The notes beneath the pieces were generated by a model. That model did not search any database. It was given only the letters and a program-made list of their open reading frames with translations, and had not been told where the DNA came from. This document shows positions 35,642 to 45,293 of a stretch of 64,000 nucleotides of DNA, in pieces. This DNA comes from Candidatus Poribacteria bacterium. Its GTDB lineage: Bacteria > Poribacteria > WGA-4E > WGA-3G. The translations under genes were made by a program, and so were the position numbers. How positions within the stretch are numbered: the stretch's first letter is position 1; the number at the start of each line of letters is the position of its first letter. The stretch lies in contig JAPPCZ010000110.1 of assembly GCA_028824685.1 (NCBI GenBank), forward strand, positions 20,405-84,404, in the 5' to 3' direction.

Positions 35642-37309
35642 TTAGCGATTTTCTTCAATACGGATAACTTGGTTCGCTGAAAGATTTTCAAGTCTCTGGA
35701 CATGTCCTCCCAACCATCTTACTTCAATTGATTTAACCTTTGAATGCGTGTCAAGTCCAAGAAGCAAACCGAGTTCGCTACAAGAAGCATAGCTGCCACC
35801 ACAGACAACTTCTTTGACTTGCGTTTTTTCACCTGTCTGCACTTTGACTTTAGCACCAATTCCGTCACGGTTGCTCTTAGTCCCGACTAATTGAACTTTT
35901 AGCCAATAATTTTCTGTTTTGGAGTCGTTTCGGAGAAGTACAGCACTCTCTCCACAACATGAGACCAGAATATCTACGTCTCCATCGTTATCATAATCAC
36001 CGATAGCAGTGCCGCGCGCAACCACAGGACGTGTGAAAAACTTCCCTACTGCTTTAGATATTTCCTTGAAACCTCCTGATCCAGTGTAATAAAACAACTG
36101 ACACGTTTGTTTGTAAGAGAGAGAAGGCGTGATTTGTGAGACGTTGTCCCACACATGCCCATTCGCGACGAAAAGGTCTAAAGTGCCATTTTTGTCTGCG
36201 TCAAGAAATTGTGTGCCAAAACCGAGTTGTGAAAAACTGGGTTCGGCAAGACCTGTTTCAAACGTAGTCATCGTAAAGAAACCATCACCATCGTTTTGGA
36301 ATAGACTGTTGACTTCCAACGAGAAATTTGTGACAAAAAGATCTGACAATCCATCATTATTGTAATCGCCATTGGCAATCCCCATACTTGCTGTCGCGCG
36401 TCCCTCTGAGTTATATGCAATACCTGCTGAAACCGCAACCTCTGTAAATGTGCCATCACCGTTATTGCGATATAAAAAGTCTTGCACAGCATCATTTGCT
36501 ACAAAAATATCTGGATAGCCATCATTGTTGTAATCTGTAAAAGTGACACCTAATCCTTTTCCAGTATTACGGACACCTGACCGCCCAGTGACATCCGTGA
36601 AAGTGCCATCACCATTATTACGGTAGAGCGTGTCTCTTGCACCCGGATATTCATGTGGACCGCAGTAGATATGAACGCCTTCGAGCGAACATGGATGTGC
36701 TGTTTTAACCTGATATTCCAAATAGTTTACTACGTATAGATCAAGGTATCCATCAAGATTGTAGTCACCAAAGGATGCACTCACGCTCCAGTGGGCATCG
36801 CCAACACCAGCATGGGATGTAACATCAGTAAAAGTGCCATCACCATTATTGCGGTAGAGTTGATTTCTCCCAAAATTTGTCAGATATAGGTCTGCATCCC
36901 CATCGTTGTCGTAATCAGCGGAAATGCATCCCATGCCGTAACCGTTATTTTTTTGAAATCCTGCTTGAGCAGAGACATCTGTAAAAGTGCCATCACCGTT
37001 GTTACGATAAAGAACGTTCATCTCACCCGCTTGGGCGCGTGGTTGAGAAGTATTCTCACAGGATTTGCCACTGTTGACAAGATAGATATCAAGAAAACCG
37101 TCATTGTCATAGTCGAAGAATAGGCAACCAGCACCCATCGTTTCAGGCAAATACTTTTGTTCAGATGCACCGTTGATGTGTATGAAATGGATTCCAGCTG
37201 CTTCGGTTTGATCGGAAAAGTGGATAGCTGCTTCTTCAGCACTTAAAGGTAGGATGCATGCGGACAGTAGAACGCAAATTAGTAGTAGATTAGTGCAGTG
37301 TCTACTCAT
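35642..37309 (-). CDS. CRTAC1/ASPIC-UnbV beta-propeller protein without sorting domain
   Basis: 555 residues; signal peptide LLLICVLLSACILPLSAEEA. Repeats such as FFDYDNDGFLDIYLVNSGK and YRNNGDGTFTDVSAQAG recur about seven times, followed by ASPIC/UnbV (VGTKSNRDGIGAKVKVQ...SIEVRWLGG). It ends VIRIEENR with no NPFNPET domain and no TTWG motif, unlike the 31919 paralogue. CRTAC1/UnbV proteins often sit beside TPR genes, as here (37465-39771), hinting at a shared secretion or surface complex. Periplasmic or secreted. Confidence 0.88.
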   Translation of the reverse strand: MSRHCTNLLLICVLLSACILPLSAEEAAIHFSDQTEAAGIHFIHINGASEQKYLPETMGAGCLFFDYDNDGFLDIYLVNSGKSCENTSQPRAQAGEMNVLYRNNGDGTFTDVSAQAGFQKNNGYGMGCISADYDNDGDADLYLTNFGRNQLYRNNGDGTFTDVTSHAGVGDAHWSVSASFGDYNLDGYLDLYVVNYLEYQVKTAHPCSLEGVHIYCGPHEYPGARDTLYRNNGDGTFTDVTGRSGVRNTGKGLGVTFTDYNNDGYPDIFVANDAVQDFLYRNNGDGTFTEVAVSAGIAYNSEGRATASMGIANGDYNNDGLSDLFVTNFSLEVNSLFQNDGDGFFTMTTFETGLAEPSFSQLGFGTQFLDADKNGTLDLFVANGHVWDNVSQITPSLSYKQTCQLFYYTGSGGFKEISKAVGKFFTRPVVARGTAIGDYDNDGDVDILVSCCGESAVLLRNDSKTENYWLKVQLVGTKSNRDGIGAKVKVQTGEKTQVKEVVCGGSYASCSELGLLLGLDTHSKVKSIEVRWLGGHVQRLENLSANQVIRIEENR

Positions 37310-37323
37310 ATTTTATAGGTAAT

Positions 37324-37383
37324 GTCGCGATTCGGAGATCGCTCCTACCAAGAAGATTGTAGGAGGGAACTCCGATTCCCGAC
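37324..37383. repeat. Pair of facing GTAG hairpins
   Basis: GTCGCGATTCGGAGATCGC TCCTAC (37324-37348, unit on minus strand) and GTAGGAGGGAACTCCGATT CCCGAC (37359-37383, plus strand). Same arrangement as inside the 30446-30617 element but without recognisable outer inverted repeats. Confidence 0.7.
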
Positions 37384-37464
37384 TACTGACATGACTCGTA
37401 ATTTTAGAGTGGACAGACCATAAGAGATATTTCCATTGCATAAAATTAATTGTGGCAAATATTA

Positions 37465-39771
37465 TCAAGGGGAATTGAGTTCTGAATGCTTCATTAACTT
37501 CGTAATTTTGTCCAACTGTTGCCTCGCATGCGGGACGATACTGTTGTCTGGATATGTAGTAAGCAGAGTTGTATAAGCATCCGCAGCATTCGAAAAGTCC
37601 TGCTTTTTCTGATATATTTCTGCTATTTGCGTTAAAGCCGCCGCTGCTAAAGGACCTTCTTGAGCAACTATCTGTCGATATGAATGAAGAGCATCGTCAT
37701 AAGCGTTTTGAGAGCGATATATTGAACCGAGAAGCATCCATACATCATCAATAATTAGAGATTTTGGATAAAGTGAAATCGTATCCTCACACTGTGTGAT
37801 TGCTGCTTCAGTGTTACCAGTTAGGTGGAATTGAAGCGCGTTTGCATAATCGGTTAGCGGGATAGTAAAATAGTCAGTATTATCTTGAATCAGGACAATT
37901 CGTTCAAGTGCATCATTCGTGAGTTTATCCGATTTTGAGAGTCTAATTGCTTTTCTATATTCAGCGACAGCACTGTCGAATTCTGTCGCAAAAAAATAAG
38001 AGTCGCCAATCAATTTTCGGGCAGTAGCACTTAAACGAGTGGAACTTTCTACTATCGGTGTCAAGACCTGTCTTGCAAGTGTATATCTTTTCAGCAGAAG
38101 GTGACATTCTCCTAAAATTAACTGTGCTTCCATAAATTGATTACCTATTAAACGCTGCGCAAACAACGGTTGAAGCGTCATTTGTGCGGCTTTGGGATTA
38201 TGAAGACCATGCAACTGAATCTGTGCAAGCAGAAATTGACTATCAATTGAAGCAGTTCTGTTCTTATTTAATTCTTTTAGGATATTGGCTGCTTCAGTCC
38301 ACTGCTCTGCATTTTGGTATAACTTTGCGAGGTTGTATTGTGTACTTGTAATTATTCTCCTATCCCTTGAAAGTTGTAACAGTGTTTTGTAAAATTCTAT
38401 TGCTGATGGATTTTGATTGCGCTCCAAAACACTTGCAAATCTTTCCAAAGTTAGATCAATGGAGGTAGAATAATATCTGTGAAGTTTTGTGAATGTTTTT
38501 AGTGCTTCATCAAGTTGTCCGGCATAGAAAAAGAGTTCACCTAGAGTCAAAACGTTGTTGAGATTTTGTGGCACCGCCTGATGTGCCTTTTGATACTGTG
38601 CAATCAATTTTTCACGAAGTGGCTTTTGTCTATCTCCTTGATAAATTTCAAGCATAGCTTCCCATATAGATTCCCGTTGACTACTGCTGGGACCAACATT
38701 CTGTAAACCGTCAAGATAGATGGCGGCAGCTTTTTCAATATCTCCCTGAATTTTGTATGCTGCTGCGAGCTGAATATAGAGGTAGCCATATTGGGGATTT
38801 ATCTTTATCGCTTCCTGAAACGCCTTCACTGCTTCAGTGTACATCTTGTGTGAAAGATAAATCGCCCCAAGCTGCTGATCTCGATCAGGTGCCCCTGCCA
38901 CCAATTTCTTCCATTCGGCGATCGCTTTTTCCTTATTGCCAAGTTCAATGTAGAGAGAGCCGAGTTTTCGTCTGATAGCTGTATTTGCTGGATTTTTTTC
39001 AAGCACGTTCTTATAAAGTTCTAATGCTTGCTGGTGTTTTCCCTGTTGTTGATATAGGTTTGCAAGTTCCTCTAATAGGGTGGTATCAGTCGGATTTAAT
39101 TTCATCCGTTCCGTGATAAGTTTTTCTGCCTCTGCGTGCCGTTCGTTTTGGGTATATAAACGAACAAGGCTGCTTATTGCAGATGAGCGATAAATAGAAT
39201 TCGGAAAATTATCAAGGAAATACTTGTAACTTGCCATCGCATCCTCATGTTTTCCTTCTATGTATTCGTAGTACGCAGTAAGGTAGGCAGCAACAGCAGC
39301 CGCGGAACTATTAGGATGTTGCTTCATAATCTGCTTGCATAGTACAATTGCTTCTTTGTACTGGTAGCGTTGCCGATAGAGATTAGAGAGTTGATGTACA
39401 GCTTGGGTTGCGTAAGACCCGTCCGGATCTTCATCAATAATCTCTTTGAAGATGCGGCGTGCTTCTACATCCTCACCAAGTTTTGCGTAACTTTGCCCTA
39501 ACATAAGCCGCATCGAATCTTTTTGGGTCTGCGTAAGTTCGGTTTTAAGCAATGCCTGATACGCTTTAATCGCCTCAGTGTAATTGCGTTCATAATAGTG
39601 ATCGTTCGCTTTCTGAATAGCGTTTAATGTTTGGATTCTTGCCGCGTGGTCATCATTAGATTGCACCTGCGCGAAAACATCGGTGCAAGTCCCAGTTCCG
39701 ACAAAGAGGAAAAATGTTATAATTGTTACTGATATTGAAATTCGCTTTAAGTAAGTGATTGTTTGTAGCAT
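37465..39771 (-). CDS. Exported tetratricopeptide repeat protein
   Basis: 768 residues with a hydrophobic export segment (ISISVTIITFFLFVGTGTC) and a likely cut after VFAQ. TPR-like helical pairs run along almost the whole length, e.g. YYERNYTEAIKAYQALLKTE, YRQRYQYKEAIVLCKQIMKQ, HKMYTEAVKAFQEAIKINP and a C-terminal YQKKQDFSNAADAYTTLLTT. It lacks an enzymatic domain. TPR proteins of this size act as scaffolds; being next to two UnbV propellers suggests assembly or attachment of those surface proteins (inference). It begins 22 bases below a nested transposon cluster. Confidence 0.85.
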   Translation of the reverse strand: MLQTITYLKRISISVTIITFFLFVGTGTCTDVFAQVQSNDDHAARIQTLNAIQKANDHYYERNYTEAIKAYQALLKTELTQTQKDSMRLMLGQSYAKLGEDVEARRIFKEIIDEDPDGSYATQAVHQLSNLYRQRYQYKEAIVLCKQIMKQHPNSSAAAVAAYLTAYYEYIEGKHEDAMASYKYFLDNFPNSIYRSSAISSLVRLYTQNERHAEAEKLITERMKLNPTDTTLLEELANLYQQQGKHQQALELYKNVLEKNPANTAIRRKLGSLYIELGNKEKAIAEWKKLVAGAPDRDQQLGAIYLSHKMYTEAVKAFQEAIKINPQYGYLYIQLAAAYKIQGDIEKAAAIYLDGLQNVGPSSSQRESIWEAMLEIYQGDRQKPLREKLIAQYQKAHQAVPQNLNNVLTLGELFFYAGQLDEALKTFTKLHRYYSTSIDLTLERFASVLERNQNPSAIEFYKTLLQLSRDRRIITSTQYNLAKLYQNAEQWTEAANILKELNKNRTASIDSQFLLAQIQLHGLHNPKAAQMTLQPLFAQRLIGNQFMEAQLILGECHLLLKRYTLARQVLTPIVESSTRLSATARKLIGDSYFFATEFDSAVAEYRKAIRLSKSDKLTNDALERIVLIQDNTDYFTIPLTDYANALQFHLTGNTEAAITQCEDTISLYPKSLIIDDVWMLLGSIYRSQNAYDDALHSYRQIVAQEGPLAAAALTQIAEIYQKKQDFSNAADAYTTLLTTYPDNSIVPHARQQLDKITKLMKHSELNSP

Positions 39772-39838
39772 TTAAATCCTCATTATCAATGTACTAAAGT
39801 TTGGACAATTTTAAAAGTTTCATCCGGTAGATTTAGGT

Positions 39839-39997
39839 TATAGTGAAATACAAAAATATATGCACACTTTTGGTCTGTAGGACTTAAACCGACCTATTGG
39901 ACTGTGCCGTAGCACAAACTTTCCAGCTTGTGCAGAGTGTGCGCAACCTAACAGGTTACGCTACAATCGTGTGCAAGTAATTATGGTTTCCACTATA
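39839..39997. mobile_element. MITE-like element, TATAGTG family copy 2, inside the outer element
   Basis: 159 bp. Left TATAGTGAAATACAAAAATA and the complement of right TATAGTGGAAACCATAATTA are imperfect inverted repeats continuing to TGCACAC. Interior has GTAG hairpins facing each other (39909-39932 and about 39940-39963, minus). TA at both edges fits a TA target. Confidence 0.75.
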
Positions 39998-40176
39998 AAT
40001 GAAACGCTGGACAGATCAGAAAGATTCTGAGACACATTTCGCCCCGCCAAATGCCATACGCGCATTTGGCGTTGATTTGGCTGGGGCTGCTCTTATCGCA
40101 TCCGATATATGTTTTTTCTATGAGTCTTCACAAAAAACGTAACTCGTAGAAAAATAATGTAGTGATCAATTAACCT

Positions 40177-40363
40177 GAGGGGTGTGCATAATTATTGAAT
40201 GGATCAACACGGACAGTGACACATTTCAAGTAATGCTTTATTATCCAAGTGCTGTTTGTCGTAGCACAATTCATTGTGCGTTTTCTAACTTGTGTACGGC
40301 ACACGGCGTGTGCCTACTACTTTTAAACGCAAATTAGGCGTTGAATTATTTATGCACACTCCT
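40177..40363. mobile_element. MITE-like element with 10-bp target duplication, inside the outer element
   Basis: About 187 bp. Inverted ends AGGGGTGTGCATAA / complement of AGGAGTGTGCATAA. CAATTAACCT is repeated at 40167-40176 and 40364-40373. Two GTAG hairpins inside: GTAGCACAATTCATTGTGCG (40261-40280) and a minus-strand GTAGTAGGCACAC unit (40298-40320). It interrupts the outer element's own sequence. Confidence 0.85.
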
Positions 40364-40572
40364 CAATTAACCTACAGCCCCAGCGGGGCGACAGGTGTAT
40401 CAGTTCACTTCTATTGATGTCGGGGCGTTTCTATTAACCTTCACTATCCACAGTGCTCATGAAAATTGTCCAAACTATAGTCAATGTAACACTGCCTAAT
40501 CAATAGTTCTGTTGTTTTCAAAACTTGTTGAGAATCGGAGTTTCCTTCTACCTTTAGAGGTGAACTTCTACC

Positions 40573-42444
40573 TTATGTTTTTGTCAAGTAAGGCATCATA
40601 TCCCATAAATAGATGACACCGTCAAAACCTCCGCTTGCCAAAAGTGTACCATCTGGGGAAAAGGCAACCGATTCTACATCACTCTTATGCCCAGAAAATT
40701 CTACAACCAGCTGTGCTGTCTCCACCTGCCATATCTGAATCTTTGCATTTTTTCCTCTACCACCAACAGCGAGAAGCGTACTGTTCGGCGAAAATACAAA
40801 TGACTCAACCCTCACTGTTTCAAATGTCACATTTTTCTCCCAGGTCTTTGTATCCCATAGGTAAATCGTGTTTTCAGATGTTGTGGCAAGATAGTTGCTA
40901 TCAGATGAAAATGTGACGACTTTGACCAGATCAGGATGTTTGAGGGTAGCAATCTCCTCTCCCGTTTCAACTTCCCAGACCCTTGCAGTCTGGTCAATAG
41001 GGCTTCCTTCTGGAGAAATGAAATAAAGGATTCCATCTTCTTCCTGCATTTCAAAATTCCGACCTCCTCCGCTTGCCAGAAGAACTTCATCAGGTGAGAA
41101 CGCGACATCATACACTGCTCCTATATGGCCAGTAAACGTCCGCAAATGTTCTTGTGTCGTGATATTCCAGAGGTTGATCTCTCTATCCAACCCTCCCGTA
41201 GCTGCAAGCATTCCACTTGGAGAAACAGCGGCGGACACAACCTCTGCCTGATGGTCGAACACAACTTTCTGTTCATCATCTATCAATAGTATTGCTGCGT
41301 TTCTGGAACGACTTAATCCAATATAATTGCCTTCAGTTGAAAACGTTAAGGATTTCGCTTGCCCCACATCTCGATCAATTGTCTCAATGTCTGTTCCAGA
41401 TTCAATATCCCATACCTTGACAGCAGAAAGCTCTGTCATGCCAATTAAGTGTTTCCCATCCGGTGAAAAACTGACAAGCCAACTGTACCAAGAACGGGGA
41501 TGAGTGAGAGGAAGATCCCTTATGCCTCTATCTGTCCAATTTCGCTTTTCAAGAGATGTCGGAGTTCCATCAGCAATACAACGCACATCAGTACCACCTT
41601 CCGAAAAACGAGTTGCCATATATCTGTTATCTAATGAGAAGGTAATAGATGTTGCAGATTTTTTATGGGAGAAGCCCCATATTGCTTCACCGGTCTGAAC
41701 ATCCCACAGTATCGTGCAACCACTTCTACTGTCCACAACTTGCTCCGCTGTGGCAAAAAACTTTCCATTTTGGGAAAAGGCGATACAATTAATACCTTCA
41801 TTATTAAAGATTATATCATCTCTCAATTCGAATCTGATTTTTACCTCTTTCTCCTGATGACTGAAACACCAACGGCTCTCACCTGTTTCAACATCCCAGA
41901 TATTGGCTGTGCTATCCCAACTTGCCGTTGCCAAAAGTAACCCATCAGGAGAAAAAACTACTGAAGACACACGATCTTTGTGAGAAATTGTCCAGCGTGC
42001 TTCACCCGTATCAATATCCCACAAGACACCTTTACCATTCCGAGTGCCAGCTGCTAAAAATTTTCCGTTCGGAGAAAAAACTACTGAAGACACATAATCT
42101 GTATTGGTGAAGGTAGCGGACTTTGTTCCGGTCGCAACATCCCACAGCGACACAATGCCATCCCAATCACCTGTGGCAATTTGGGTGCCATCAGGTGAAA
42201 AAGTAACAACTGAGAGAAGACCTGTTCCTTCCACAGCAATAAGCCGTAGGAAATTATCGGTGTGGGCTTCGTAAAGCCACACACCGATGCGGGATGCCAC
42301 AGCAATAAGATTTCCATCAGGAGATGTTGCCGTCGCAGATACACCGCCTCTGCCGAACCGTGCAATCGTCTCAGACGGTAAAGCAATAAGATTTTCTTGA
42401 GGATGGTTCTGAATAAATACTTTGTTAAGCATGCCAAATTCCAT
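40573..42444 (-). CDS. WD40 repeat protein, about 13 repeats
   Basis: 623 residues with no signal peptide or TM. Around 13 WD40 blades can be counted, for example VVTFSPDGTQIATGDWDGIV then SLWDV, and VAFSPDGTLLASGGFDGVIY then LWDM at the C-terminus. This is enough for two seven-bladed propellers. There is no kinase, caspase or NTPase domain fused, unlike many bacterial WD40 proteins. Cytoplasmic scaffold is the expected role; partners unknown. The start is uncertain, because no clear ribosome site precedes the ATG at 42444. Gap to the M20 peptidase upstream is 27 bases. Confidence 0.85.
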   Translation of the reverse strand: MEFGMLNKVFIQNHPQENLIALPSETIARFGRGGVSATATSPDGNLIAVASRIGVWLYEAHTDNFLRLIAVEGTGLLSVVTFSPDGTQIATGDWDGIVSLWDVATGTKSATFTNTDYVSSVVFSPNGKFLAAGTRNGKGVLWDIDTGEARWTISHKDRVSSVVFSPDGLLLATASWDSTANIWDVETGESRWCFSHQEKEVKIRFELRDDIIFNNEGINCIAFSQNGKFFATAEQVVDSRSGCTILWDVQTGEAIWGFSHKKSATSITFSLDNRYMATRFSEGGTDVRCIADGTPTSLEKRNWTDRGIRDLPLTHPRSWYSWLVSFSPDGKHLIGMTELSAVKVWDIESGTDIETIDRDVGQAKSLTFSTEGNYIGLSRSRNAAILLIDDEQKVVFDHQAEVVSAAVSPSGMLAATGGLDREINLWNITTQEHLRTFTGHIGAVYDVAFSPDEVLLASGGGRNFEMQEEDGILYFISPEGSPIDQTARVWEVETGEEIATLKHPDLVKVVTFSSDSNYLATTSENTIYLWDTKTWEKNVTFETVRVESFVFSPNSTLLAVGGRGKNAKIQIWQVETAQLVVEFSGHKSDVESVAFSPDGTLLASGGFDGVIYLWDMMPYLTKT

Positions 42445-42471
42445 AGTAAACGGTTTGTAAAGGTGTATCTA

Positions 42472-43641
42472 TTAACTTGTCAGAGCAAGACCCACAGTCA
42501 GTGCCATACCGTAAATCATACTGGTTTCGTCTATATCAAACTGCGGGTGATGACACATATTAACAATACCTTTCTGTTCATTTCCTGCACCGACCATCAC
42601 GAAACAGGCAGGAATCTGCTGCGAATAGCACGCGAAATCCTCACCACCGAGTATTGGCGGTATCGGAAAAAGCACATTCTCCTCACCAACTAACGTTTGC
42701 GCAGAGGATACTACCGTATCAACACAAGGTTCATGATTGAAGGTAACAGGGCATCCTTCCTGATAGGCAAAATCATAAGTTGCATCGTGGGCATTTGCGA
42801 TACCAGCAAGTAGGTTTTGCAGTTGTGTCCTTACCCGTTTTTGAACATCTTTGTCCAATGTACGGACCGTGCCGCCAAGTGTTATTGATGGTGAAATAAC
42901 ATTCTTAGCATCTCCACCGTGAAACTGTGTAATACTGACAACAGCAGAGTCTAAAGGATCCACATTTCTTGAGACAATGGATTGCGCGGCATTTACAAAC
43001 TGTGAACCAATCATGATCGGGTCAACAGTGAGATGTGGAAAAGCAGCGTGTCCGCCCCTTCCTGTGATTGTAATTTCAAATGTGTCCGACTGTGCGAGCA
43101 TGGGACCAATGCATGTAGCATATTGCCCCACCAGATAGAGTGGAAAGACATGTATCCCGTAGATTTCGTCAACATCATCAAGTGCCCCGTCTTCAATCAT
43201 TGCTGGCGCGCCACCAGGGTACGCTTCTTCACAAGGTTGAAAGATAAATCGGATATTTGCTTTGAGTTGACTTTTGAGATGTGATAGGATTCTCGCCGTG
43301 CCGATGAGCATCGCAGTGTGTGCATCGTGTCCGCATAAATGTGCCTTGCCATCAATTTTTGATTTATAAGGAACATCGGTCTGTTCCTGAATGGGAAGTG
43401 CGTCCATATCGGCACGCAGCGCAATCCGTTTCGTTGCCCCAGAAACTTCAAGATCACCGACAACCCCTGTTTTTCCGATACCAGTTTTAACAGATATTCC
43501 GAGTGTCTCAAGTGCATCTGCTGCAATTCCTGCTGTGCGTTCAACATCAAAACCTAATTCAGGGTGCTGGTGAATATCGCGTCGGATCACTACTATGTCG
43601 TTAAAATGACGATGGCACTGTTCAAAAATTATATCTTTCAT
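42472..43641 (-). CDS. M20-family amidohydrolase (hippurate/N-acyl amino acid hydrolase type)
   Basis: 389 residues. RRDIHQHPELGFDVERTA at the front, LRADMDALPIQEQTDVP, LCGHDAHTAMLIGTA (metal HxxH), QPCEEAYPGGAPAMIEDG and the late LGGEDFACYSQQIPACFVMVGAG: the complete M20D set. Removes an acyl group from an amino acid or cleaves N-acyl amides in the cytoplasm. Its start is 5 bases after the VWA gene's stop, and it may be co-transcribed with the VWA and WD40 genes. Confidence 0.92.
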   Translation of the reverse strand: MKDIIFEQCHRHFNDIVVIRRDIHQHPELGFDVERTAGIAADALETLGISVKTGIGKTGVVGDLEVSGATKRIALRADMDALPIQEQTDVPYKSKIDGKAHLCGHDAHTAMLIGTARILSHLKSQLKANIRFIFQPCEEAYPGGAPAMIEDGALDDVDEIYGIHVFPLYLVGQYATCIGPMLAQSDTFEITITGRGGHAAFPHLTVDPIMIGSQFVNAAQSIVSRNVDPLDSAVVSITQFHGGDAKNVISPSITLGGTVRTLDKDVQKRVRTQLQNLLAGIANAHDATYDFAYQEGCPVTFNHEPCVDTVVSSAQTLVGEENVLFPIPPILGGEDFACYSQQIPACFVMVGAGNEQKGIVNMCHHPQFDIDETSMIYGMALTVGLALTS

Positions 43642-43646
43642 TACGA

Positions 43647-45239
43647 TTATTGATAAGTTAACGTTCTACGGAGAATACTTTTATGTCCTTGATCGTTTTC
43701 AAGACGATAGATGACAGTATAGATACCGGGTATAGTCAGAAATGCTGCACTATTGAGCACCGGTGTCAATTCAATCTCCGTTGAAGTATCATCTGGGATT
43801 TCTCTTTTTTCTTCGAATGGACCATAACATCTCTCACCCAATGGATTGAGTACTTTCCAAGTCAACGTCAATTGTTTAGGACGTGGCGGATTGTTAACAT
43901 ACAGAGTGATTTTGTCGCCAACAGTGCTTCCATCAACACTAAGTGTCCCTAATTTTGATAACATCTTCACTGTTAATGTTAACGGTGGAACATATTCAAG
44001 ATAACCTTTTCCAGGAATTGCACGCCAAGTCCCGCCTGTAGCAAGTGCAATCTGTTTGATAGGCAGATAATCAAGTCCAATCACTTCAACGCGAATCTGT
44101 TCTTTTTGCAGAGTTGCAATAACCTCATCCAAACTATAGGAAGACCTTCCATCAAAATCAGCGTCATGGAATGCAGCATCACTTGCGAGAATGAAGAAAC
44201 GCTGTGCATCACGCCGAAATTTGATCTTCTTTACGGCAGTCATCAGTGCATCTAATCCTGCCTCCGAGATGTCTCCACCGTGGTCAACGTTTATCTTGAA
44301 AAGCCAGTTTTTGAACGTGCCAAGGTCGTCTGTACGTCCATACTTTTTTGTCTTATCTGTAAATGTTACCAATCCATAAGTAGCATCGTTTCCATTTCGT
44401 TGGAAAGCATCAGAAATGAATTCAAAATATGCTCGGATACCGCGTATATTGTCTACCATGCTTGCGGTTTCATCAAGCACAACAACGACATCTACCTTTT
44501 TTTTTGTTGTTGCAGCAGTCAGTTCTTGCGCGATATCCTGCATCATCTTAATATAGATTCCACCGACTTTACCTTTACCTGAATAACTACCACCTCCCCA
44601 CGAATTACTCATTCCTATTGCTTGGAATGCCTCACCGCGCCGACTACCATAATTAATCTTTGGCGTGCCCATCGCGGGCGATGTAGCATCTAAGGAATTA
44701 TCCGCGCCTAACACAATCGGGCTCGTATCTGCTTGAAGGTTAGTATGTGTTGTTTCAGGAGTAGCCGAAAAAGCGAGTAGGTCACGATTAATTTTGGGGG
44801 TTGTGGCACGAATGTTTAATCTTTGTGATATTTTTCTATGCGGAGCAGCAGGCGTGCTATTTGTTACAGTGTCTTCAGGCATCTGGTAGTCATTCAGGTT
44901 TTCTTGTCTACGCTTTCGATCAGTAGAGATATACTCTTGTTCATTTTCAACTGTTAGCCACGCATTGTTTAAATCCACTGTCGGTTTTGGTGGAGCTGGT
45001 GGTTTTTTATCTTCTTCTACAGCAGGAGTCTCAAGTTCTGGTGCTGGTGGTTTTTTAATCACTTCTGGAGGTTTCGCTACTGCAACCTGGGGTATCTGAA
45101 AAATGTCAACGACAGGACCATCTATAAAAGGCGGCGGTGATTCATTTGTTGGAGAAAACCACCACATGCAGAGCATCAGCACAATGTGGATGAAAACTGA
45201 ATAGATTAGATATTGAGGGGTTCGCTTTTTATTTTTCAT
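43647..45239 (-). CDS. Membrane-anchored VWA domain protein with TonB-like proline-rich stem
   Basis: 530 residues. A single N-terminal TM (YLIYSVFIHIVLMLCMWWF) precedes a proline-rich stretch (PQVAVAKPPEVIKKPPAPELE..., about residues 50-90), like TonB or energiser stems. The VWA domain starts at VDVVVVLDETASMVDNIRG (about residue 250); the MIDAS motif is DETAS rather than the usual DxSxS. LASDAAFHD supplies the later acidic ligand. The C-terminal beta domain (about residues 420-530) looks like an Ig-type module. Most mass is periplasmic. Role unknown; a protein-binding surface sensor is plausible. Confidence 0.78.
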   Translation of the reverse strand: MKNKKRTPQYLIYSVFIHIVLMLCMWWFSPTNESPPPFIDGPVVDIFQIPQVAVAKPPEVIKKPPAPELETPAVEEDKKPPAPPKPTVDLNNAWLTVENEQEYISTDRKRRQENLNDYQMPEDTVTNSTPAAPHRKISQRLNIRATTPKINRDLLAFSATPETTHTNLQADTSPIVLGADNSLDATSPAMGTPKINYGSRRGEAFQAIGMSNSWGGGSYSGKGKVGGIYIKMMQDIAQELTAATTKKKVDVVVVLDETASMVDNIRGIRAYFEFISDAFQRNGNDATYGLVTFTDKTKKYGRTDDLGTFKNWLFKINVDHGGDISEAGLDALMTAVKKIKFRRDAQRFFILASDAAFHDADFDGRSSYSLDEVIATLQKEQIRVEVIGLDYLPIKQIALATGGTWRAIPGKGYLEYVPPLTLTVKMLSKLGTLSVDGSTVGDKITLYVNNPPRPKQLTLTWKVLNPLGERCYGPFEEKREIPDDTSTEIELTPVLNSAAFLTIPGIYTVIYRLENDQGHKSILRRTLTYQ

Positions 45240-45293
45240 TGGAATTCATATAACTATAAACATATTCCACATGGTTTTAATATCTGAACAAAT

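Larger units (their letters stand above)
39794..40480. mobile_element. Nested non-autonomous transposon (outer element) with 8-bp target duplication
   Basis: Ends CTAAAGTTTGGACAATTTT (39794-39812) and the complement of CTATAGTTTGGACAATTTT (40462-40480), 18 of 19 matching. TCAATGTA is directly repeated at 39786-39793 and 40481-40488. Two other elements sit inside (39839-39997 and 40177-40363); without them the outer element would be about 330 bp. There is also a hairpin CGCCAAATGC...GCATTTGGCG (40045-40071). No coding frame. The cluster fills the gap 39772-40572. Confidence 0.88.
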
